Assembly (NCBI GenBank): GCA_963995505.1
Contig: OZ023186.1
Coordinates: forward strand, 19,413,570 to 19,477,569
Direction: 5' to 3'
DNA from: Hypericum androsaemum
Lineage: Eukaryota; Streptophyta; Magnoliopsida; Malpighiales; Hypericaceae
Length of the DNA: 64,000 nt
How positions within the stretch are numbered: the stretch's first letter is position 1; each line of letters starts with the position of its first letter. Below, in pieces: positions 54,395 through 64,000 of this stretch. The position numbers were made by a program, and so were the translations under genes. A model generated the notes under the pieces. That model was not told where the DNA came from and made no database searches. It saw only the letters and a program-made list of their open reading frames with translations.

Positions 54395-57300
54395 ATGGCG
54401 TCGACGACGAGGGAGAAGCTGATGAGGCAGATAATGGAGAGGAAGAGGAGGACGGTAGAGGCGGTGAAGCAGCAGATCCAGGAGTTCGACCACTACCTTT
54501 CCTCCCTCTGCATCCTCCGTGGCCTCCCTCCTCCTTCCCTTTCCTCTTCCCGTAATCTCCTCGCCTTTTCTTCGTTTTGTTGATTTTCTTCTCGAAGCTG
54601 CTTTCTGTACCTGTAGTTCGTCGCGAGCCCTAGGGTTTACTTGCACAAACGAGCACGGAACTTCTTCGAGGCATTTTTTTTGTTTGCCTATAGCTGAATT
54701 CGTTTAGGATCCGGTGAAGAATTTATTCTTCTTGATAATTTGGTGCTTTTAGGTATTCAATTGTTTTGGCCGAAAATAGGATTTTGCTCGTTATTCTTCT
54801 TGTTGCTTTTCTTCTCGAAGCTGCTTTCTGCACTTGTAGTTCGTCGCGAGCCCTAGGGTTGTCTGGCACAAACGAGGATGGAACTTCTTCGAGTCAGTTT
54901 TTTTGTTTGCCTGGAGCTCAATTTGTTTTGGATCCGGTGATGAATTTTTTCTTCTTGATAATTTGGTGCCTTTAGGTATTCAATTGTTTTGGATGTAAAA
55001 TAGGATTTTGCTAGTTGTTCTTCTTGTTGATTTTCTTCTCAAAGCTGCTTTCTCTTTTTGCTATTCGTCTTGAGCCCTAGCGTTTGTTTCTTCCCTAGAG
55101 CTGAATTTGTCAAGCACACTGTGATGGATGTTGTCTTACTGATAATTTGGCGCTGTTCGGTATCAAATTACTTGGCTGCAAGTAGGATATTGCTCGTTTA
55201 TTTGTGTTCAAGTATGTATAGTTTATGAATTTGAGGATTATTTGGAACTTGATGCTAGTTAATGAATTGCTTGTGGTTACAAGTTGTATCTGATTGTGGA
55301 TTTTTTGTGCCTCGATTTGATTCACTCTTTCCTTGTCGCATGTTGCTGGAATGCGAATTTTTGCAGAGTTGAACAAAGAGGAGCTTATATCAGAGGTTTT
55401 ACTACCTGGTCCATACACTAACCCTTATACTGGTGGTCAGAACTCTTTTCACCAAATGCTTGTCCCCGATGCTCTGTTCCGGGGCGTGGAAGATTCTTCT
55501 TTCAGGGATGTTAGTGCTTTGAATAGAGGTGTTGCTGCAAGCGATAGATTGTCTGTTTCACCACAGCTTCCTGCCGCTGAGTGCGCATTGTATGAGTTTT
55601 CTGGGGCAGGTGGAGCTGCTGCTTCTCCTCGGGAGTGTAGAGATGTCTTGGTCCCTGATAGTCATTCCAAATCATTGGCAAGGATTGAAAGATCCAAGTC
55701 CAGGCAGAAGGCTCTTAAGCTTCGGAATAGTACAAAGGCAGCAAAAACATGCTCACGGGATTTACAAGATGTTCGTGGGAGCCGTGGTCAGATTCTAGAA
55801 GCTCGTACTGACTCCTTGCAGCATGACCATCCCAGTGACCTGAGGTTGGTCAAATCTGTTAGCACAAGTGATAGGATTTGCACAGGAAATGATGAAAACA
55901 TAGCTGGTGGAACTTTGGCTAAAGAGCAATTTGGTGATGAGAGAAGTGCAACATCACAGAGTAGTGACAAAATGAATGATTCTCAGGATGGCGCTGGAAA
56001 CTCGAGTGACTTGCCTTATATTTCAAAAGAAGAACGTGATAGAGAGATGACATACAGATTGAAATATCAGTCTGGATGTGCTGATGCATTATGTGAAACT
56101 GTGAATCATTCTTCTGTTGCGGCAGGTGCAAGTAGTCCGGCAGAAGATATAACAGGTGGCGACTGCAACAAGAAGTCTTCAAATGTAAATTCTGCTCTTC
56201 CAATGAGAAGTTTTGGACTGCCATCCAGTGGCGAGAAGGGAAGCCTTGATATGGAATATGCATGGTCTGGTGACAAGGATTTCATGCGACCCAGATTCTC
56301 TACTCATGAATCATCTCAGCAGCCAGATAATGTTAACCAGCCGGGGAGATGGGCCATACCTTCTCATATCGTGCCTAGTGGAAGTAATGGAGCAAGGATG
56401 ATGACCGGAGACATCAGCATTGAAGGTGGTGATGTTTTCCCTGAGATAATTACAAGAACAAGAAGCTCTTCCCAGCAATCTGATAATACAAGGGAACACT
56501 CAAAGTTGGATTCCTCTTGTAGTTATGACAAAGAAGAATATATTGACAATGTGAAGCACCTGTCCCACAATGGTGGCGATTCCAGAAATAAGAGCAGATC
56601 CGGTGATTTTAACAGAAGTTGCAGGCTGGGGTTACGAACTTCTGTTTTTCAGGGAAGCAAAGGGAGAAATACTTCTTATGAAAATGGATTAGAAAGACCT
56701 AACAGTTTCCATCAGCAACATAGCAGTGCTGGTGCATCTTTGATGGAAAATGGATCTCGTTGTGTCTCACTTGAGGCAAACGCCAGGGAACTGTGGCAGG
56801 CACCTTCGCAAAGTTCGGTTAGAGGAAAAGATGGATACCAGGAAGCCTTAGTTTCTGATTCTAAAGTATCTCTTCAGTTTGATAGCAGGAATATTGTAGA
56901 AAGTGAAAACTGTGATGCAATTCAAGCCGTGACTAAGAGAGATTCAGAAAGGTCGGTTCAAAATGGGGTTACTTCTGGTACTAACTTAACTGGTCCCTGC
57001 CTTGGAGTAGAAATGATAGACACAAAGTCTACCACAAACAGTGTTGTGCTTGTCAATCCCAAGGAGCTTAATTTTGATGATGAAGAAGAGCCAACTTTGA
57101 CGGAGATGGGTGATTCCATTGTGAACAACAGCCAAGACAAGCCTAACTTGTGGATTGAGGACGCTTTGCTGGAGCAGAAGCAACTGTCTAGGGAAACTCA
57201 TAAGGAAGCTAAAGAATCATCTGAAAATGAAGTAGGAAACTGTGCCATTTCTCTAGAACCAGGTACGGGCAAGGCTGACCAACTTGACACTTATTCGTGC

Positions 57301-60300
57301 GTTTCTAAGTATCAAAATGCGGCTGGACACTCTCTGGACTCATTGCATCAGTGCATCCAGATTAAGATTACTAACAGTAATGAACCACAATCGGGTTCTC
57401 CGATCCTGAAGACAAATCAATGTCAGCTTATACGCAGAGATCCAGTGAGTATATCTTTAATGTGTTCAAATTTAAATCAAGTGCTTGGAGGTTTTCTTCG
57501 CTTAGATAATTTTGTTCATGCCAGGTAGTTGATGCTAATAGACTTGATCATGGAAAGGGACTCGTAAAATGTGAGAATCAGAATGATGAGCAACCTATGT
57601 TAGAACCAGAGGTTTTGTCACCTGCGGAGCAGCTTGAACAGGTACCCTCTTAAATATGCGACCTTGCAGTCTGAAAGTTAATTTGGGAAAATATTATCAA
57701 TAGTTCATATATCAGATTAGCATGATAACCAAACAAACTGGGATAACAACTGTTACAACCTGCTGATATGAGGCTAAGTTAGCTGATTTTTGTGTTCAAT
57801 GACACAGGTGGGACTGCATCAGGAAATGATGGAACAAAATGCGAGTAATGCCTCCATTTTGCTTCATGATCAAGTAGCAGAATGTCCAGTTTTAAGTTCA
57901 GTCTTACCATCATCTAAAGTTTCTCAAGTTTGGTTAGAGAAAGGTGAAATGACTGATTCATCTGGTATTATCTTCAGTGACAGAGGGCTACCTGTCGAAA
58001 AAGAAAGTTCAGAGTTGCATCAACACACAGATAGATTGTCCCTACCAACTATGGAACTGTTGACGTTTGTTGACAAGTCCGTGCATGGGTGGAAGTCTGA
58101 TCTTTTAGAAGCTAAGAATATGGAATGTGGTTCAAGTTATTCTCCACTTTGTGAACCCACCAAAGGAATATCTCCTGATCAAAATATGCCAGAGTTTGAA
58201 GGTTTTGTCTTGGAAACAAATGAGGCACAGGAACACATTTCTCTCGATGGCGTTGACTTTAACAAATTGGACCTTCCAAGCAATGTACTGGAACGTGCAA
58301 GTGTGCTGGAGCGGCTCTGCAAATCAGCTTGTATGAATACGCCGATTTCCGACTTTTCAAGTACATATAAGTTGCACCATGAACAGAAACCGTACCAATC
58401 TCTTCCTAATATTGTTTTAGGGGGCATGCAGCTGAGGAACACACTTGGTATGTGTGTTCCTGGAGAGGAGATTGATGCTGATAACAGTTCCTTGACTAAA
58501 GAAATCAACTGTAATTCCCATGAGGTGGCCCTCCCCGAGCTCCAACCGTCTTCTGCTTTTAAATATGCTCAGGAGACTAAGAAACCATATATGTCCCCTG
58601 TGAGAAAGGTTTGGGATGGAATCATAATGAAGTCTGGCAGTTCGGGAAAACGTGCAAGTTCAGCTACAGACCTCCCCTGCATCAACGAAGAAAACGAGTC
58701 AGATGAGGCTTTTGACACATGTGAGGAAGGGCATGCGCTTGACATGGCCAATGTGTTAGTCAAAAGGGATCCTCTGGCTGTTATTACTGCGGATTCAAAT
58801 CTTCCAACATCAGTTTGCGAAAATGAGTTACCTTATGACAGATGCAGTGATGCTTCCATAAACATCGACCCTAAATCATGTAGCAAGGCCAATTTAAGGC
58901 CTCAAAACTACAGCAACAAAGGAGGACTTGCACAAACTGAGAAAGAGAATCAGATTGCATCAATGCGATTAAGTGGTATTAAAAGGGCCAACAACTCCCT
59001 CCAGCAAAGGGTCACCAAGGCGAAGTTATCTGAGAAGACTGGTTTGAGAGGAGCTCGTAGTACTTTGGAGGAGTCGAAACCTAACAACATTGTGTCAAAT
59101 GTTACTTCTTTCATCCCACTTGTGCAAAAAAGACAGGCACAGCCAGTTGTTGCAGGTGATATTTGAACCCTTTCTTTCGATTTAAGCACAATTTCTATCT
59201 GTCAATCATCTAATGTTGGATACAGTCAGTATTGCTTACGCCTCTGGCATGAAGATCTGGACCTGGATTTGGTTCACTTATTTCTTTGCCAACATGTTGC
59301 ATAGACCTCACCTACTCCAAATTTGCTGTTTCATCTGTGAATGCATCATAGTCCATATGCTGAATTTGCCTATATCATCCGGATATCTGTGTTGTAGGTT
59401 TTGATGACTTCTTCTAGATCCCATGTACTCTAAATTTGTTGCATCTGTGTTCAAATCTAAATTGCCTTCATCATTTCGGATTGTTGTCCTTTCAGTTTTG
59501 TTGACGTCTTTCACCAGCTGCTTTCTACTGTCTACAGGGAAGAGGGAAGTGAAAGTGAAGGCCCTGGAGGCTGCTGAAGCTGCAAAGCGGTTAGCAGAGA
59601 AAAAAGAGATTGAACGAAGGATGAAGAAAGAGGCCTTGAAGCTGGACAAAGAGAAAAAAGGAGAGGAACGGAGGAAAAATGAAGCTGTTATGGCTGCAAA
59701 AAGGCAGCGGGAAGAAGAGGAACGGAGGAAACATGAAGCTGATATGGCTGCAAGAAAAAGGCAAAGGGGAGAAGATGAAAGGAAGGAGAAGGAGAGAAAA
59801 AGGCAGAGGGAAGAAGAAGAAAGGAAGGAGAAGGAGAGAAAAAGAAAGCGCGTTGAAAAACCTAAAAAGCAGGTAGAACTTGATGGAAAATCTTCCGCTA
59901 GGAAGAAGTAAAAGAAATAAGAAAAACACTCCAACAAGGCATAACACGTTGTGCTTTCCAATCAATTGAGCTTAGTCTTCAGGTTTTCTTGTTCATCAGT
60001 TTAGCTGACTAAAAACGTGATGTATAATACTTCAGGATGCCAGAACGTCCAAGCAGAAGCGGCCAGAAGAAGAACCAAGACTGTGTGAGAAGATAGGAAA
60101 GGTGAAGGGAGACAAAACCCTTGATAAAGTGCCGGAGTATCAACTCGCTAATACCATCACATTCGCTGATGCTACCTCAAAAGCAAGCACTACTGTTACA
60201 AAGAAGAAACATTTGAACGATTATGGTGATAATTCGCAGGTAGATGCTTTAGCAGGGTTCCTGTAATTTTAGATTTTTGTGCCCGGCCTCCAATTCGAAT

Positions 60301-61059
60301 TTCCTCTTCTTCTAGATGGGCGGACCTCAAGTTCTCTGAAGTTCATTTGCCTTAAGTTATCATCTTTCATCCTTGAGCTTATTTGAAGTATTCTTCTCAA
60401 TTCCCTAGAGTCTAACATTGATAATGGACTCCCATGTTATAATTGCTTTTGCTCGTACTTAAGACTACTTAACCTGTTTCAGGTATCAAGCAACCATTAT
60501 GAGGCAATCAAAATCAACAGGTCAACTCCTGACATCAATCGAGAACCTTCATATGAGATTTCTCCCTACAAATGTTCAGATGATGAAGACGACGACGACG
60601 AAGACGACAAACCAAACTATAAATTCGTTCCTGCATGGGCCAGGTGTGTGCCTCTACTCATCTTCTTGAAAGCATGTTGCTTCGTAAACTTCCTATTACA
60701 AGCAAGTGAGTGTCAGCATGGCATATACCTTTGCTTCTGGTCACTGTTGTTCTGTTGAATTACCTTGAACCACAATAAGCTAGCTATTCATAAGCTTTCT
60801 GCTTGTTGATTGCAGTAGAAGTGCCGTGGCTCTGATTCTTTCTTCCCAGAAGAAGATCGACCCGGAAACAGTTTTCCCCCCTGGTAGCTTTTGCAACATC
60901 GATGAAGGTAATCTTCTTCAATGCAAACAATTTCTGATTCACTGAATCTACCCTCTGATATGTAATCTGAAGTTTCTAAATGGTTATGCAGTGCTAATGC
61001 CGAGAAGGCTTCAGAAAAATACTAGGCGTAGCCGGCAAAGCAATGCAGTTCCTAGGTGA
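54395..61059 (+). CDS. WYR: Inner centromere protein INCENP (plant WYRD)
   Basis: Nine exons: 54395-54551, 55367-57444, 57525-57641, 57808-59155, 59538-59872, 60036-60239, 60483-60643, 60816-60907, 60992-61059; 1519 residues with all phases matching. The N-terminus (REKLMRQIMERKRRTVEAVK) resembles the short conserved INCENP head for centromere and CPC partner binding. The long middle is Ser-rich, acidic and disordered. Exon 5 is a single-alpha-helix-like K/E/R region (KEIERRMKKEALKLDKEKKG). The C-terminal IN-box (NYKFVPAWARSSAVALILSS, then IDPETVFPP) and terminal RRLQKNTRRSR bind and activate Aurora kinase. It acts in the chromosomal passenger complex in mitosis and meiosis. I start at ATG 54395; the longer frame begins at a GTG. 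Confidence 0.9.
54577..55200 (+). repeat. Tandem triplication (~224 bp) inside WYRD intron 1
   Basis: TTTTCTTCTCGAAGCTGCTT recurs at about 54584, 54807 and 55031, each followed by GAGCCCTAG and then TTGATAATTTGG/GGTATTCAA-type sequence. The third unit is more diverged. This expands the first intron to 815 bp. Confidence 0.82.
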
Positions 61060-61833
61060 TACAACCGCCCTTCGGCCTCTTCTATTTTTTGGATGCGGAG
61101 GCCTTTAGCAGTAAGAGGTTAGTCTTCCGAGTCCTCTGTTCTCTTGGACACAAGCATGCATGTCCTTGAATGTTACTTTTGTCACTTGTGTTGCCGTAGG
61201 ACTAATCACAATAAGCAAGAACTCCCTCGGCCAGCCTGTTTGTGCATTGGACGTGTGCATGGCGAGCATGGATTTTGTGTTTTCAATTATTGCAATCTCT
61301 GTCCAGAACATGTTTAAATTTCGTGTTTAATTTCGTGGCTGTAATAAGGCAAATTAAATGCCAATTAGTGGAGGTTAAAGAGGAGGTTCCGGACAGGAGG
61401 AGTGTGAGAAGGCTCGCCATAACTCCCACCTTAACTCCCGCCTTCTATTTGTATCTCGCGAAGGGAAATAATGGACAGACAATTTTTATCCAAAAACAAA
61501 CACGAGTAAGTGAATTGAGAGCGCTGCGTGCGTGAGAGAGGTCTACCTTGGCCATTGGTTGGCTGCTTGTGGACTCAAGCACACCTTCCATCTTGTTTCG
61601 GAAGATTCAAGTGGAAGTGTCTATTATTTTATTTCACGCTTCCATTGTGCTACATCAAGTGGTATCAAAGCTGTTGAGTGAAATCCATCTCAGCTTCTAC
61701 GTGGAGATTGAGTGCATGTTATCACCCGGTGAGTTGCGAGAGACCCCATCTACGAGCCGATCCACAAGACTTCGTGATCTCCTGATCTAAGTCTCATTTT
61801 TAACCACCTAGCACCACCAAAAGTCGATGCACT
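61060..61833 (+). other. WYRD 3' flank, then LTR and leader of a gypsy element
   Basis: The WYRD 3' untranslated region probably reaches about 61300. An LTR end is likely near 61654 (..GCTACA) because a primer-binding-site-like TGGTATCAAAGC follows at 61660-61671. The LTR start cannot be fixed without its partner, which lies outside the window. Confidence 0.55.
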
Positions 61834-64000
61834 ATGGCCGACCCTAATGACATCCCAAGACCCGACATGAATCAGAGATTCACTCAAATGGAGGCGGTAA
61901 TTCAGGCAATCCTTACACGCCTGGACAACCTTGCGGTGCAACCACCCGTAGGGCAACCCCCTCCAGCTGAGGTACGTAATGATCAAAGAGAGGAAGAGGA
62001 GGATGTAGATTCTGATGCTACCCTTAATGTGAGAAGGGGAGGGAGAGGGTTGAGGGGACAAGGTAGAGGAGGTGGTAGACATGGTGATCTAGGACGTGCT
62101 CCTGGAAGAGAAGCCTATAGGGAGGGTTATGAGCGTGGAGAAGCGTATCGAAGGGTGGATCGCCCTTTTAAGATGAACATCGAGAAGTTCTTTGGTGATG
62201 TTGATGTTGAGGGGTTCCTGAATTGGCTAGACTCCGTTGAGAAGTATTTCGACTGTATGGACCTTACAGAGGAGCAGAAGGTCAGTTATGTAGCCTTCAA
62301 ACTTGAGTCTGGAGCCGCTGTTTGGTGGAGAAAGGAGCAAGAGATGAGGAGGAGAAGAGGAGATCGACCAATCAGAGACTGGCCTACAATGGAACAGGCA
62401 CTTCGTGAAAGGTTTCTCCCTGTTGATTATCACCAAACCTTGTACACAAAGTTCCTGACTTGCACTCAAGGGACTAGAACTGTGGAAGAATATGTCTCTG
62501 AGTTTATGAGGTTGGCATCTGGTAATGACATAGAAGAGAACGAGGATCAGATGATAGCACGTTTTGTTGAAGGTCTGAGTTACGAGATCAAAGGTAGGAT
62601 GGAGTTTGACACCTTCCTGTTCTTCAACGATGCTTGTGCGAAGGCAAGAAAAATAGGTGGTGCCTTAAAGAAAAAGAAAGCAACATCTTCTCGTTTTTCA
62701 GGACCTGGCCAGACATCCACCTATGCAAGAGGAGGTGCGGCGAAGAATGCACCCCAAGCATCCGAGTCCAGACCCCCTCCAAGCAAGCCTGCCCCCGTGG
62801 TGGAACAAAGAAAGGGAAAGGAGGTAGCCACAACCTCATCAATCCGATGTTTCAAATGCAATGAAATGGGCCACAAGTCTAGTGATTGCCCTAAACGCAA
62901 GTTTACACAACTTTGCGAGAAGGAAGATTCGGACGAGGAGAAGGAAGGGGCGTTCTTGTGTGCACCCGTGGACGAGGATGACGAAGAGGAGGAAATCTCT
63001 GAAGGAGAAGAGTATTGCGGGGTCATACAGAAAGTGGCATTGACCGCAACCAAGAGAGATGACTCCCAACGTAATAACTTGTTTCGCACGAGTTGTCATG
63101 TTGGGAAAGTTGTGTGTGAAGTGATAATAGATGGAGGCAGCCAGGAGAACTTTGTGAGTAGCAAGACAGTGGAGAAGCTTGGCTTGAAGACCTCGCCACA
63201 CCCCACTCCATATTCCATTGGATGGGTCAGATCCGGAGGTGGAATCAAGGTCAACTCGAGGTGCACTGTCCCGATCACAATTGGGAAGTATTCTGACCAA
63301 GTTGTATGTGATGTCCTTGAGATGGATGCGTGCAACATCCTATTACGCAGACCTTGGGAGTTTGATAATAAGGTCGTGCATCGAGGCGAAGAAAACACGT
63401 ACGAGGTCAGAAAAGGAGGAGAGAAGTTTACCTTGTTGCCAAAGAAGCCTAAGCACATGAAGGGGCAAACAAACAGTGCCATGCAGCTCGTATCTTTGGT
63501 GACCTCTTTGCACGAGATGGTGAACTACACGCGAGAAGTAGGCTGTTTTCATGTGCTTATTATGACAAATCCTCCAGCAAAGGATGATGGAGGCTTGGAG
63601 TCTCTCCCTGAAGTGGTGCTGGAGTTATTTGAGCTCTTTCCAGAGCTCGTGGATGAAAGCTTGCAAAAGGGGCTACCACCCTTGCGTGACATCCAGCACC
63701 AAATTGACCTTATACCTGGCGCAACCCTTCCAAACTTGCCACACTACCGGATGAGTCCTAAGGAGAACCAAATTCTCCGAGAGCAAGTGCAAGAGTTACT
63801 GGACAAGGGCTATGTGCAAGAAAGCCTAAGCCCGTGCGGTGTGCCAGCCTTGCTCGTACCAAAGAAGGACGGCACTTGGAGGATGTGCATCGACAGCAGG
63901 GCGATCAACAAGATTACCATTGGGTACAGATTTCCCATCCCTCGCCTCGATGACATGATGGATAATTTAAGTGGTGCAACCATATTCTCCAAGATTGACC
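61655..64000 (+). mobile_element. Ty3/gypsy element, 5' internal part (runs off the window)
   Basis: Primer site, gag, protease and the first RT motifs are present and open; the rest lies to the right. Confidence 0.88.
61834..64000 (+). CDS. gag-pol of gypsy element, partial (3' end outside)
   Basis: An uninterrupted frame of 722 codons from ATG 61834 to the window edge. The N-terminus is charged with an R/G-rich patch (RGGRGLRGQGRGGGR). Gag core: FFGDVDVEGFLNWLDSVEKY, GAAVWWRKEQE, FLPVDYHQTLY. Zinc knuckle CFKCNEMGHKSSDC. An aspartic protease follows, in which the usual DSG reads IIDGGSQENFVS. Then the RT start (PCGVPALLVPKKDGTWRMCI, INKITIGYRFPIPRLDDMMD). No stop or frameshift in the visible part, suggesting a young copy. 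Confidence 0.88.
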   Translation, partial: MADPNDIPRPDMNQRFTQMEAVIQAILTRLDNLAVQPPVGQPPPAEVRNDQREEEEDVDSDATLNVRRGGRGLRGQGRGGGRHGDLGRAPGREAYREGYERGEAYRRVDRPFKMNIEKFFGDVDVEGFLNWLDSVEKYFDCMDLTEEQKVSYVAFKLESGAAVWWRKEQEMRRRRGDRPIRDWPTMEQALRERFLPVDYHQTLYTKFLTCTQGTRTVEEYVSEFMRLASGNDIEENEDQMIARFVEGLSYEIKGRMEFDTFLFFNDACAKARKIGGALKKKKATSSRFSGPGQTSTYARGGAAKNAPQASESRPPPSKPAPVVEQRKGKEVATTSSIRCFKCNEMGHKSSDCPKRKFTQLCEKEDSDEEKEGAFLCAPVDEDDEEEEISEGEEYCGVIQKVALTATKRDDSQRNNLFRTSCHVGKVVCEVIIDGGSQENFVSSKTVEKLGLKTSPHPTPYSIGWVRSGGGIKVNSRCTVPITIGKYSDQVVCDVLEMDACNILLRRPWEFDNKVVHRGEENTYEVRKGGEKFTLLPKKPKHMKGQTNSAMQLVSLVTSLHEMVNYTREVGCFHVLIMTNPPAKDDGGLESLPEVVLELFELFPELVDESLQKGLPPLRDIQHQIDLIPGATLPNLPHYRMSPKENQILREQVQELLDKGYVQESLSPCGVPALLVPKKDGTWRMCIDSRAINKITIGYRFPIPRLDDMMDNLSGATIFSKID

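Overview
The window is nuclear DNA of a flowering plant, almost certainly a eudicot. Genes have short GT-AG introns and AT-rich spacers, and the gene set is plant-specific (fasciclin-like arabinogalactan protein, TIC20, plant NUDIX hydrolase, INCENP/WYRD, plant mobile domain). Several host genes (DEK protein, RRM/CFIm-like protein, TIC20, FLA, INCENP/WYRD) are, as I recall, also close together near the end of Arabidopsis chromosome 5 (about At5g55660 to At5g55820), so the host backbone looks like a conserved syntenic block stretched by transposons. I cannot name the species.

Layout. 0-9 kb is compact host sequence: the 3' end of a DEK-domain chromatin gene (+), a CFIm68/59-like RRM protein (-) and a TMEM18 homologue (-). 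9-20.4 kb is a decayed duplicated region: two relics of a TIC20-like gene, a tandem duplication of an unrecognised membrane-protein gene, an arabinogalactan-protein gene, two transposons with long terminal inverted repeats (one carrying a captured MORN exon), a SINE and LINE fragments. 20.8-26.2 kb is a nearly complete but inactivated Ty3/gypsy retrotransposon. 28.9-35.4 kb returns to host genes: an FLA1-type gene with an in-frame stop, a small secreted proline-rich protein and an eight-exon NUDIX hydrolase.

36.7-54.0 kb is a nested transposon pile. A LINE fragment was split by a gypsy LTR element (5-bp target duplication ACAAC). The gypsy was invaded by a copia derivative that keeps only gag and protease, and its right LTR by a 10,136-bp Mutator-like element (8-bp target duplication ATTATTTC). 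The Mutator-like element is the most interesting object here. Besides an intact MURA-type transposase it holds a spliced gene for a protein with two OB-fold modules resembling the HROB family, and a convergent spliced gene for a plant-mobile-domain protein. Matching subterminal repeat arrays lie at both ends and a 430-bp G-rich tract sits near one end.

54.4-61.1 kb is a nine-exon INCENP (WYRD) gene; all exon phases fit and give 1519 residues. From about 61.65 kb to the window edge is the 5' part of another gypsy element with an open gag-protease-RT frame.

Exon coordinates were derived by hand from GT-AG sites and reading-phase consistency. Family names rest on motif recognition, not database searches.
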